From Alphaproteobacteria bacterium UBA830 (GTDB lineage Bacteria > Pseudomonadota > Alphaproteobacteria > MPNO01 > UBA830), in the NCBI GenBank assembly GCA_905181725.1, contig CAJIYX010000042.1:1-54557 (forward strand): a stretch of 54,557 nucleotides of DNA, read 5' to 3'. Within the stretch, counting starts at the first letter, position 1. Each line of letters starts with the position of its first letter. This document shows positions 18,928 to 26,561 of this stretch, piece after piece. Made by a program: the position numbers and the translations under genes. The notes under the pieces are model-generated. The model was not told where the DNA came from and made no database searches. It was given only the letters and a program-made list of their open reading frames with translations.

Positions 18928-19625
18928 AGAGGTTCTATAAATCCGTTGGTGTAGCCGCAGAAGAAAATGAATTTTCAGTCCGGCTCGACGATCGGCCCGT
19001 GAAGACGCCTGCGAAGAACCAGCTACTGCTGCCTAACAGCCTGCTGGCCGATGCCGTTGCCGCCGAGTGGGATAGACAGCCCGAAGATATTGACGCCCAT
19101 TCGATGCGCCTGACGCGCCTGGCGAATAGCGCAATTGATCGCGTGACCGAGCATCGTCAGGCGGTAATTGCCGAGATCGCCGGGTTTGGTGACACGGACC
19201 TGGTCTGTTATCGGGCGGCGGAACCAGCCTCGCTGGCGAAACGCCAGGAAGAGGGGTGGGGCCCGCTTCTGCCCTGGGTGGTCGAGCGCCATGGCATCGA
19301 GCTTAACATAACGACTGGCCTGTTACCGGTTGCGCAAAGCGACGGCTCGGCGAAGGCCGTTCAGACAGCGGTAGAATCATTCGACGTATTTTCGCTGGCC
19401 GGGCTCCACCTTGTGACATCGGCCTGCGGTTCGGTCGTGCTGGGACTGGCGGTTGCAGACGGCCGGATAGACGGCGCAACGGCCTGTGAATTGTCGCTTA
19501 TCGACGAGACGTTCCAGATTGAAGAGTGGGGAGAAGAGCCCGAAGCGACGAAGCGCCGTGCCGGCCTGCTGGAAGATGTAACTGCCGCTGCGGAGTACCT
19601 TCGCCTGTGTAAGGCAGTGCATTGA
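18924..19625 (+). CDS. ATP12-family F1-ATPase assembly chaperone
   Basis: 233 residues. ATP12 protects the F1 alpha subunit during ATP synthase assembly in mitochondria and Alphaproteobacteria. The start MKRFYKSVGVAAEENEFSVR, the LDDRPVKTPAKNQLLLP block and the conserved WDRQPEDIDAHSMRLTRLAN segment identify the family. Its presence supports an alphaproteobacterial origin. The four-base overlap with the HAD gene implies coupling. Confidence 0.93.
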   Translation: MKRFYKSVGVAAEENEFSVRLDDRPVKTPAKNQLLLPNSLLADAVAAEWDRQPEDIDAHSMRLTRLANSAIDRVTEHRQAVIAEIAGFGDTDLVCYRAAEPASLAKRQEEGWGPLLPWVVERHGIELNITTGLLPVAQSDGSAKAVQTAVESFDVFSLAGLHLVTSACGSVVLGLAVADGRIDGATACELSLIDETFQIEEWGEEPEATKRRAGLLEDVTAAAEYLRLCKAVH

Positions 19626-19649
19626 GGGCGGGTATTTGAAGGTGGGGCA

Positions 19650-19922
19650 TTGAAATCGGTGCGCGCTGTGATCTCCGGCCGTGTGCAGGGCGTCTGGTAC
19701 CGCGCCTGGACTGAAAACGAGGCAACTGAGCGCGGTCTCTCCGGCTGGGTGCGTAATTGTTCCGACGGCACCGTGGAGGCTGTCTTTAGCGGTACAGAGG
19801 CAGATGTCGATGCGATGCTGGTAGCCTGCAGGACCGGGCCGCGGCTTGCCAGGGTGGAAGGGGTCGTTGCAGAAGCGTGCGATGCACCCGAACAGCGCTT
19901 CTCTAAACGAGCGACGGCGTAA
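19650..19922 (+). CDS. acyP: Acylphosphatase
   Basis: 90 residues, normal size. The enzyme hydrolyses acyl phosphates. The phosphate-binding loop GRVQGVWYR includes the catalytic arginine, and the conserved asparagine is in [11 protein letters not shown]. The start is an inferred TTG at 19650 after GAAGGTGGGG; no ATG fits. Its last 20 bases overlap the end of lipB on the other strand. Confidence 0.9.
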   Translation: MKSVRAVISGRVQGVWYRAWTENEATERGLSGWVRNCSDGTVEAVFSGTEADVDAMLVACRTGPRLARVEGVVAEACDAPEQRFSKRATA

Positions 19923-20583
19923 CGGTCGCGCGGTCGAAAACCCGTTCGAATGCAGCCTTGAGTGCCACATCGACCTCTTCGACGGTGGCATCGATGCCGA
20001 GGTCCCGCAGTGAGGTTACGCCGTGCTGGCTGATGCCGCAGGGTACGATCCCCTCATAGTGGCTGAGATCGGGGCAGACGTTCAGCGATACGCCGTGGAA
20101 GCTGACCCAGCGCCTGAGCCGGATGCCGATGGCGGCTATTTTGTCTTCCTTGCCGGGGAGACCGCCATGACGGCCCCGGTCGACCCAGATCCCGACGCGA
20201 CCGTCCCGGCGTTCACCGTTTACGCTAAAGCTCGACAGGGTAACGATCATCCATTCCTCCAGGTCCCGAACGAACTGGCGTACGTCGCGCCCGCGCTGGT
20301 TCAGGTCCAGCATGACGTATCCGACCCGCTGGCCGGGGCCATGATAGGTAAATTCACCTCCGCGACCCGCCTGGAAAACGGGAAATCTGTGCGCGTCGAG
20401 TAAATCGTCATCGTTGGCGCTCGTCCCGGCGGTATAGAGCGGCGGATGTTGAACGAGCCATACTTGCTCGCCAGCATCACCCGACGATATGCCGGCAACC
20501 TGCTGTTCCATCCCGGCGACGGCCTCCGGATAGGCGGTAAAAGTATCGGAAATACGCCATTCTACCGGCGTTGGCGCATTCAT
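19903..20583 (-). CDS. lipB: Octanoyl-[acyl carrier protein] transferase LipB
   Basis: 226 residues. LipB moves octanoate from ACP to lipoyl domains, the first step of protein lipoylation. The signatures are [17 protein letters not shown] (about 73-89), catalytic Lys148 in DKIAAIGI and catalytic Cys182 in [13 protein letters not shown]. It is convergent with acyP and overlaps it by 20 bases at the 3' end. The start is the ATG at 20583. Confidence 0.96.
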   Translation of the reverse strand: MNAPTPVEWRISDTFTAYPEAVAGMEQQVAGISSGDAGEQVWLVQHPPLYTAGTSANDDDLLDAHRFPVFQAGRGGEFTYHGPGQRVGYVMLDLNQRGRDVRQFVRDLEEWMIVTLSSFSVNGERRDGRVGIWVDRGRHGGLPGKEDKIAAIGIRLRRWVSFHGVSLNVCPDLSHYEGIVPCGISQHGVTSLRDLGIDATVEEVDVALKAAFERVFDRATVTPSLV

Positions 20584-20596
20584 TGCTTCAGTACCC

Positions 20597-20625
20597 TTGC
20601 AGTCCTAACACCAATTTGGTATGTC
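20597..20625 (+). promoter_or_regulatory. Possible promoter for tRNA-Leu
   Basis: TTGCAG at 20597-20602 and TATGTC at 20620-20625 are 17 bases apart, upstream of the tRNA and divergent from lipB. The -10 is weak, so this is tentative. Confidence 0.35.
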
Positions 20626-20670
20626 ACATCGCCTTGAAAAAGCAAGAAATTCGAAAAGTTTGGTGGAATT

Positions 20671-20757
20671 GCGGTCGTGGCGGAATTGGTAGACGCGCAG
20701 CGTTGAGGTCGCTGTGGGAGAGATCCCGTGGAAGTTCGAGTCTTCTCGACCGCACCA
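20671..20757 (+). tRNA. tRNA-Leu (anticodon GAG)
   Basis: The acceptor stem GCGGTCG pairs with CGACCGC, and CCA is encoded at the 3' end. The anticodon stem CAGCG/CGCTG encloses the loop TTGAGGT, with GAG at 20705-20707. A long variable arm (GTGGGAGAGATCCCGT region) marks a class II tRNA. The TTCGAGT T-loop is present. It reads CUC and CUU codons. Confidence 0.97.
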
Positions 20758-20764
20758 AATTATC

Positions 20765-20801
20765 CCAGGCCCGCCAGTTATCGTGCGGGCCTGGTTTTTT
20801 T
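20765..20801 (+). terminator. Intrinsic terminator after tRNA-Leu
   Basis: CCAGGCCCGC (20765-20774) and GCGGGCCTGG (20785-20794) form a perfect ten-pair stem with a ten-base loop, followed by seven T residues. It ends the tRNA transcript and separates it from mgtE. Confidence 0.95.
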
Positions 20802-20844
20802 AATGTCTGACGGCGCTTTCAGCCGTTGACTGAAAGAGAAGGGC

Positions 20845-22248
20845 ATGGCGAACACAGCAGCCGAATCGGCGGTTAGTGACGACGTCCTGCCGATTCAGGC
20901 AAAGGACCTTCTCGGCCTCAACCCGAATGTTATCCGGGATGCCATTGTCGCCCTCGATTCCGACGACGGCGCAGCAATCCTCGAAATTGTAGAACCGCTG
21001 CATCCTGCCGAAATCGCCGATCTTATCGAAATGCTGCGTGGCCCGATGCGGACTCAACTGGTTGAGTTGCTGCGTCCGAAGTTCGATCCCGAAATTCTCG
21101 CAGAACTGGATGAAACGGTTCGTGATGAAGTTGCCGAACAGCTCGGTACCGAGACGATTGCGAAAGCCATTGCGGCCCTTGATTCCGATGATGCGCTGAA
21201 CCTGATTTCGACACTCGAGGAGACCAAGCAGCGCCGCGTGCTGCACGCGATCTCCTTCGCGCTTCGGTCGATGCTTGAAGAAGGCCTGGCCTTCCCGGAA
21301 GACAGCGCCGGCCGCCTGATGCAGCGCGAGTTCGTCGCGGTGCCGGCATTCTGGACCGTCGGCGAAGTCATCGATTTTCTGCGTGAAAGCGATGACCTGC
21401 CGGATGATTTCTATGATGTCTTCGTCGTTGATCCGCGCCACAGGCTGATTGGCTATGTCGCCTTGAATCGGATTCTGCGCGCCAAGCTACCCGTAAAGGT
21501 GCGCGACCTCATGATCGAGGAATTTGTCTCGGTCCCGGTTCAGATGGACCAGGAAGAGGTAGCCTACGTCTTCGCGCAGCAGGATCTGGTGTCCGCGCCG
21601 GTTGTTGACGAAACCGAACGCCTTATTGGTGTGATTACGATTGACGATATCGTCGACGTTATCCATCAGGAAGCCGAAGAGGACATCATGCGTCTTGGTG
21701 GCGTGCAGGAAGACGATCTATACGCGGCTGTGCTCGATACCGGTAAATCACGTTTTACATGGCTCTTCGTCAATCTGATAACAGCGGTGCTGGCATCGGT
21801 GGTCATTGGCCTGTTTCAGGGAACGATCGAACAGGTCGTGATGCTCGCTGTATTGATGCCGATTGCGGCATCAATGGGCGGAAATGCGGGAACGCAGACG
21901 CTGACAGTCGCGGTACGCGCGATTGCCATGAAGGAATTGACGACTGCCAACTCATTTCGTGTCCTGTCGAAGGAAGTGCTGGTCGGGACTTTTAACGGGC
22001 TGATATTTGCGCTGATCATCGGGGTCATCGCTTGGGTCTGGTCCGGCAGCGTCGCCATCGGCGCCGTGATGGCAGCGGCCATGGTTATCACGATGATTAT
22101 CGCCGGCCTTGCCGGTGCGGCGATCCCGCTTGGTCTGTCACGCACCCGGTTCGACCCGGCAATCGCCTCCGGCGTATTTTTGACCACTATTACGGATGTT
22201 GTCGCATTTTTGGCCTTTCTCGGCCTCGGCACCTGGTTCCTTGTCTAA
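20845..22248 (+). CDS. mgtE: Magnesium transporter MgtE
   Basis: 467 residues. MgtE is a homodimeric, Mg2+-gated Mg2+ channel in the cytoplasmic membrane. An MgtE N domain covers about residues 30-135, a CBS pair about 140-265 (VSAPVVDETERLIGVITIDDI) and five membrane helices about 295-467. The helix block MPIAASMGGNAGTQTLTVAVRA contains the ion-path signature. There is no room for a Mg2+ riboswitch between the tRNA terminator and the start. Confidence 0.95.
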   Translation: MANTAAESAVSDDVLPIQAKDLLGLNPNVIRDAIVALDSDDGAAILEIVEPLHPAEIADLIEMLRGPMRTQLVELLRPKFDPEILAELDETVRDEVAEQLGTETIAKAIAALDSDDALNLISTLEETKQRRVLHAISFALRSMLEEGLAFPEDSAGRLMQREFVAVPAFWTVGEVIDFLRESDDLPDDFYDVFVVDPRHRLIGYVALNRILRAKLPVKVRDLMIEEFVSVPVQMDQEEVAYVFAQQDLVSAPVVDETERLIGVITIDDIVDVIHQEAEEDIMRLGGVQEDDLYAAVLDTGKSRFTWLFVNLITAVLASVVIGLFQGTIEQVVMLAVLMPIAASMGGNAGTQTLTVAVRAIAMKELTTANSFRVLSKEVLVGTFNGLIFALIIGVIAWVWSGSVAIGAVMAAAMVITMIIAGLAGAAIPLGLSRTRFDPAIASGVFLTTITDVVAFLAFLGLGTWFLV

Positions 22249-22301
22249 AGACGTCTAAAGGCGTCTGAAACCTTGAGTTTGCGGCTCTTAGACGCTGCGT
22301 T

Positions 22302-22338
22302 CCGGTTCCCCGCGGCTGCTTTCGCTTAACCGGTTTTT
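22302..22338 (+). terminator. Probable terminator after mgtE
   Basis: CCGGTT (22302-22307) and AACCGG (22328-22333) can pair around a 20-base loop, followed by five T residues. The long loop makes it weaker than the other terminators. Between it and mgtE lie AGACGTCT-like repeats (22251-22295) of unknown meaning. Confidence 0.5.
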
Positions 22339-22423
22339 AAGACCTCACGTGTAATACGATTACAGGACATTCGCTGAATTTTGGGCGACACACTCTTATC
22401 CCGCCGGTCGAGAGGAAAAGACG

Positions 22424-22846
22424 ATGACAGGAGCGCCTGTAAGTTTCACGCAATTTGCCGTTATGATTGTAGACGACAACCGCCACATGCGCTCGTTGCT
22501 CTGTTCGATTATGCGCGCATTGGGAATCAATAAAATCAAGGAAATCGGCAATGGCGAATCCGCCCTCGCGGACATCAGCGCCTTTGAACCCGATATCATG
22601 ATCAAGGACTGGCACATAGAACTGATGGACGGGACGACCCTGGTAAAAACGCTGCGCCATTCGTCGGTCGATACGATCCGCTATCTCCCGATCATCATGC
22701 TGTCGGGGCATTCGGATACGGTGCGCGTGCGCGAGGCCCGAGATTGTGGCGTTCATGATTTTCTGACCAAGCCGGTATCCGCCAAACCTCTCCTGGCCAG
22801 ATTGACCAAGATCATTGAACACCCTCCGCCGTTTATCAAAACCTAA
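22424..22846 (+). CDS. Single-domain response regulator receiver
   Basis: 140 residues, CheY-like, no output domain. The acidic pair Asp17/Asp18 (MIVDDNR), phosphoacceptor Asp62 in IKDWHIELMDG, Ser94 in MLSGHS and Lys116 in LTKPVSA are all present, so it should accept a phosphate. GAGAGGAAAA precedes the ATG. It stands alone except for the Hpt-like gene downstream, suggesting the two form a signalling module whose kinase is elsewhere. Confidence 0.9.
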   Translation: MTGAPVSFTQFAVMIVDDNRHMRSLLCSIMRALGINKIKEIGNGESALADISAFEPDIMIKDWHIELMDGTTLVKTLRHSSVDTIRYLPIIMLSGHSDTVRVREARDCGVHDFLTKPVSAKPLLARLTKIIEHPPPFIKT

Positions 22847-23003
22847 CACTACTTCGGGTCTGACCGCCGCAGGCAGGACAGCGGACCGCCCAATGGCGTG
22901 GCGGAACAACGAACGGACAAAGCATGCGCTAGGGCAGCCGGGGGTGTTTGCGCGACTGCTCAAATGTCGCCGGAAGACGTCCTGGCAAGCTGAAGGGATT
23001 GTT

Positions 23004-23486
23004 ATGAGTGGACAGACCGCCCAAACGATTACACTGCCGAACCCGCTGGGTAAGACGAAATCCGGCAATGGCCCGGTAAAGACCGATCCAGACGTTCTCC
23101 GTCAGGCGGAGCAGGCGGTAGACGACCTGCAGGGCGATTATCCGGCCTGGGCCCAGACAGACAACGATGGGCTGCGCGAAGCGATTAACTGTGCCCGGAG
23201 TGATCCTAAAACGCTCCCACAGGCTATTTCAGATATCTACAAGTGCGCGCTGGATCTGAAAGGGCAGGGCGGCGGGTTCGAGTATGATCTGATCACGTCG
23301 ACCGGGGATTTGCTGACAAAGTTCATGGAAGAGCGTGAAACGGTCAGCAGCCATGACTTCGAGATCATCTATGCGCATGTCGATGCGATGCAGGCAGTAA
23401 TCCGCCAGGACATCAAGGGTGATGGCGGCAAAGTCGGTAATCAGATTGTCGACGGGCTCAGCGAACTGGTCCTCAAAAAAGACTGA
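23004..23486 (+). CDS. Hpt-like protein lacking the phosphorylated histidine
   Basis: 160 residues. The core (about 70-155) resembles alphaproteobacterial histidine-phosphotransfer-like proteins that carry an AHDLKGQGG motif followed by a PLIT helix. Here the motif reads CALDLKGQGGGFEYDLIT (80-97), with Leu83 where the histidine is expected. The first 30 residues look disordered. The start is the ATG at 23004 with AAGGGA upstream; the frame is open to 22815 but that part overlaps the receiver gene. I recognise the fold only by motif, so function is uncertain: an inactive Hpt could titrate or bind a receiver rather than relay phosphate. Confidence 0.6.
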   Translation: MSGQTAQTITLPNPLGKTKSGNGPVKTDPDVLRQAEQAVDDLQGDYPAWAQTDNDGLREAINCARSDPKTLPQAISDIYKCALDLKGQGGGFEYDLITSTGDLLTKFMEERETVSSHDFEIIYAHVDAMQAVIRQDIKGDGGKVGNQIVDGLSELVLKKD

Positions 23487-23552
23487 GGCTTTTCCACAGC
23501 TTTTTCGCTGTCTGCGCTGGTCCGGGTGCCGTCGATATACAATATTGTCGGT

Positions 23553-23990
23553 ATGACCGTTCACCTGATCAAACTTGCAGTCGGTATTGACAGCCTTTCA
23601 CACCTTTCCGAGCGTCAAACACAACGGCTGGCCGATGCGGCAGCCGCAGGTGAGACGACTGCCCTGCGCCATCTGACGCGGTCGACGCCACGTCGCAGCG
23701 ATGAAGTGCTGGATGGCGGGTCTATCTATTGGGTGATCAAAGGTGCCGTCCGTGCCCGACAACGCATTGTCGATATCGATACGGCAATCAATTACAAGGG
23801 CTTGCCGCGATGTGCGCTGATATTCGATCCGGAACTGGTGCCGGTGCGGGCCCGCCCGTGCCGTGCTTTTCAGGGGTGGCGCTATCTTGAATCCGCGGAT
23901 GTGCCGGAAGATGCGATAGGCGGTCCCGACCAGTCTGACGATATGCCGGTTGAAATGTTGGAAGAGCTACGTGCGCTCGGTCTGCTTTAG
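23553..23990 (+). CDS. DUF1489 family protein
   Basis: 145 residues. It begins MTVHLIKLAVGIDSLSHL and contains STPRRSDEVLDGGSIYWVIKG and the P-C-AFQGWRYL segment, matching the DUF1489 family of Alphaproteobacteria, whose function is unknown. An upstream GTG (23526) in the same frame is less likely as a start. It is convergent with the ferredoxin reductase gene. Confidence 0.85.
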   Translation: MTVHLIKLAVGIDSLSHLSERQTQRLADAAAAGETTALRHLTRSTPRRSDEVLDGGSIYWVIKGAVRARQRIVDIDTAINYKGLPRCALIFDPELVPVRARPCRAFQGWRYLESADVPEDAIGGPDQSDDMPVEMLEELRALGLL

Positions 23991-24005
23991 ATCTCCGGGC
24001 TTTCG

Positions 24006-25232
24006 TTAGCCCTTCATGAGTTTCTGCAGCTTGATCTGCGGATTTGCCAAAGACACGGCGTCGAATTTTCTGCCGGATGTCATCATGCGTCGGGTGAAAC
24101 GCAGGTCCCGTGCATTGTTGATCGCCGCGGCCCCCTGAATCTCGCCGTCTTTCAGATAAAACTCGATGAACTCACCTGCATCGCGGTCGCCGCGGATTAC
24201 CGTTTCATCCCAGTCTTCGGAAAGGCCCACCATCTGGATGTTCGCATCGTACTGGTCCGACCAGAACCAGGGGATCTCGGCATAGGGCTGCAGCGTGCCA
24301 AGCATTGCCTTGGCGGTGTTGATGGCTTGATTCTGAGCATTTTCCCAGGATTCGAGGCGCACCCGCCGGCCGAGAAGGGGATTGGGGTGGTTGGTTACGT
24401 CGCCGGCTGAGAAAACATCGGGATGCGACGTCTGTCCGTGCTCGTCGACCACGATCCCGTTATCGATGACCAGCCCGGCCTGCTCTGCCAGTTCCGTATT
24501 CGGGATCAGGCCGATACCGACGACCGCGACGTCGCAGGGGATGGCTGTGCCATCACTAAGAACTGCCCGTTCCAGCCTGCCGTCGCCCTCAAATCGGTCG
24601 AATGCGGTCGACAGGCGAATATCCACCCCGTGGCCGACATGAAGCGCATGCACCCAGGCGGACATCTCCTCCGTCAGCGCACGGGCGCAGACGCGGTCGC
24701 CCAGTTCTATGACGGTGGCGTTCGCATCGCTTTTTCGCGCTGCTGCGGCAACTTCAAGGCCGATCCAGCCGGCGCCGATGACCAGAACATTCGCGCCGCT
24801 TGCCAGGCGAGCACGAATAGCTTCCGCGTCCTTGATGGTGCGCAGCGTGTAGACACCGTCCAGATCAGCCCCGTCGACCGGCAGCGGGCGCGCACGCCCG
24901 CCTGTTGCGATCATCAACTTGTTCCAGCCGATGATCTCGCCGTTGCCGAGCGATAGAGTATGTCCATCGGTATCGATGGCCGCGACGGATTCCCCCAGAC
25001 GCAGCTCTATACCGGCGTCTTCAAGCGTGCCGGGCGGCCAGAGCAGGCAGACCTCCTTTTCGGCATTGCCCAGCAGAACTTCCTTGGACAAAGGCGGGCG
25101 TTCATGTGGCGCGAAATTCTCGTCACCGATGATGATGACACGCCCTTCGAACCCCTCGTCACGCAGGGTCTTGGCAGTCCAGCCGCCGGCCTGGCCGGCG
25201 CCGATAACAATGAATGTCTGGTCAGTCGTCAT
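24006..25232 (-). CDS. FAD-dependent ferredoxin reductase
   Basis: 408 residues. The FAD-binding GAGQAGG lies near residue 10, and the NAD-binding GAGWIGLE near residue 155. The FAD-site YAEIPWFWSDQYD block and the C-terminal reductase domain fit the class of reductases serving Rieske oxygenases and class I P450s. It would pass electrons from NADH to the ferredoxin encoded just upstream (14 bases). The start is the ATG at 25232 (MTTDQTFIVIGAGQAGG); the frame is open further upstream only through the ferredoxin gene. Confidence 0.93.
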   Translation of the reverse strand: MTTDQTFIVIGAGQAGGWTAKTLRDEGFEGRVIIIGDENFAPHERPPLSKEVLLGNAEKEVCLLWPPGTLEDAGIELRLGESVAAIDTDGHTLSLGNGEIIGWNKLMIATGGRARPLPVDGADLDGVYTLRTIKDAEAIRARLASGANVLVIGAGWIGLEVAAAARKSDANATVIELGDRVCARALTEEMSAWVHALHVGHGVDIRLSTAFDRFEGDGRLERAVLSDGTAIPCDVAVVGIGLIPNTELAEQAGLVIDNGIVVDEHGQTSHPDVFSAGDVTNHPNPLLGRRVRLESWENAQNQAINTAKAMLGTLQPYAEIPWFWSDQYDANIQMVGLSEDWDETVIRGDRDAGEFIEFYLKDGEIQGAAAINNARDLRFTRRMMTSGRKFDAVSLANPQIKLQKLMKG

Positions 25233-25246
25233 AGGTTCGGATCCGA

Positions 25247-25570
25247 TCAGCCGTTCGGCAAGCCTACGAGGATATCGTCGCCATCGATCTTGACCTCGTA
25301 CGTGGCGAGATCGACGGTGGCGGGCGGCGTCTCGGCCTTGCCGGTCTTGATGTTGAACTGCGCGCCGTGCAGCGGACATTCGATGCAGTCGCCTTCGATA
25401 TATCCGTCGGACATGGATGCATAGGCGTGGCTGCAGATGTCGTCCATGGCGTAGAATTCACCGCCGAGGTTGATGATCGAGACCTCTTTGCCCTCGACGA
25501 GAACCTGAACGGCCTCATCTTCTTCAAGCTGGCTGGTTTTGGCAACTGTGTGAAACGTTACGTCACTCAT
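25247..25570 (-). CDS. Rieske-type [2Fe-2S] ferredoxin
   Basis: 107 residues. The cluster ligands are Cys46/His48 (CSH) and Cys65/His68 (CPLH), with the usual 16-residue spacing. It resembles biphenyl and naphthalene dioxygenase ferredoxins and should shuttle electrons from the reductase to the oxygenase alpha subunit. It and the reductase form a two-gene minus-strand unit downstream of the regulator gene. Confidence 0.94.
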   Translation of the reverse strand: MSDVTFHTVAKTSQLEEDEAVQVLVEGKEVSIINLGGEFYAMDDICSHAYASMSDGYIEGDCIECPLHGAQFNIKTGKAETPPATVDLATYEVKIDGDDILVGLPNG

Positions 25571-25665
25571 GATTCATTCCGTTTTTGGTTGATTGTTAGG
25601 TTACACGGATCCGCGTTAAAGGCGGGCGGGAGACGGCCGGAGTTTACTCAAGCGTCGACCGCGCC

Positions 25666-26382
25666 TCAACCGCTATTGGGCATTTCGCTGCGTGAAAAGA
25701 GGTCGTGTAACCGCGACAGATGATCCTTCATCTCCGCCGCCGCCGGCGCGGCTTCCCGGTTTCGGAGCAAATCCATGAAACGGCGCCGTGATTTGATGAT
25801 ATCGACTGTATCTTCGGCCGTTATCGGGCGATGGACCGACCGCAGCAAGTCCATCAGTGTTCTCATCATCAGGACGAGTACGGGGTTTCCCGTCGCTTCC
25901 GCCAGCAGAACATGGAATTCCATGTTCAGGTCGGCTTTGGCGTCCATATCGCGGGCCTGGGTAAGCTCCTCGACCTGGTCGATATTCTGATCAAGCCGGT
26001 CGAAATCTGCCGTCGTTCCTTTGGCAGCGGCAATTTCCACGATGGCAGTTTCGATCGACAGGCGCGATTCCGTGACATCGGCGAGCTCGATTCCGCCGAG
26101 ATACATCAGGTCTTCCATTGACTGCGCAACCGCGCTGGGATCGCCGTCAGTGATGAATGCGCCGCCATGTGCGCCTTTATGCAGCGATATCAGGCCTGCG
26201 TGCTCAAGCGACCTCAGCGCTTCACGGACGGCATTGCGGCTGGTGCCGAATTGTTGTGCCAGTTCCCGTTCCGGCGGTAGTTTGTCGCCTGTACGGAGTT
26301 TTCCGTCCCTGATCTGTTCGCGGACCTTGTTGGCGATGATCTCGAACGTGCGTTCTGTGCGGACGGGGGTGAAATCATCCAT
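25666..26382 (-). CDS. GntR-family regulator, FadR subfamily
   Basis: 238 residues. The N-terminal winged helix-turn-helix (about 10-75, with LPPERELAQQFGTSRNAVRE) is followed by an all-helical FCD ligand domain (about 95-230), whose aspartate and histidines (in LNMEFHVLLAEATGN and VHRPI) may bind a metal and an acid ligand. It is divergent from the oxygenase genes, with an 11-base FadR-type operator between them. It probably represses the aromatic-acid genes until a carboxylate inducer binds; that is inference from position. Confidence 0.92.
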   Translation of the reverse strand: MDDFTPVRTERTFEIIANKVREQIRDGKLRTGDKLPPERELAQQFGTSRNAVREALRSLEHAGLISLHKGAHGGAFITDGDPSAVAQSMEDLMYLGGIELADVTESRLSIETAIVEIAAAKGTTADFDRLDQNIDQVEELTQARDMDAKADLNMEFHVLLAEATGNPVLVLMMRTLMDLLRSVHRPITAEDTVDIIKSRRRFMDLLRNREAAPAAAEMKDHLSRLHDLFSRSEMPNSG

Positions 26383-26408
26383 GGCGCGCGCTCATTGCCG
26401 GCTTGGTG

Positions 26409-26446
26409 TTGACGTGATCCTTCATAATGGTCTAATGGTAGTACCA
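26409..26446 (+). promoter_or_regulatory. Promoter with overlapping GntR/FadR-type operator
   Basis: TGGTAGTACCA (26436-26446) fits the FadR-subfamily operator pattern TNGTNNNACNA exactly and is a perfect palindrome around G. Upstream, TTGACG (26409-26414) and TAATGG (26433-26438) form a possible -35/-10 pair with an 18-base spacer, so bound regulator would cover the -10 region. A looser repeat, CATGG-CA-CCATG (26494-26505), lies further down the oxygenase leader. Confidence 0.65.
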
Positions 26447-26561
26447 ATTATATTCCCGAGCAAGGCTAATGTCGAAGCAAGGGATATTGTTTTCATGGCA
26501 CCATGACCGATGTACCAGAAGGCGATACACTTCCCTGCAGAAGATCGAAGAGGCAGACAAA

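Noticed and set aside
22251..22295. AGACGTCT/GGCGTCT repeats after mgtE as a CRISPR-like or attachment site
   Set aside because: Only short, irregular repeats; no spacers, integrase or tRNA junction are associated with them.
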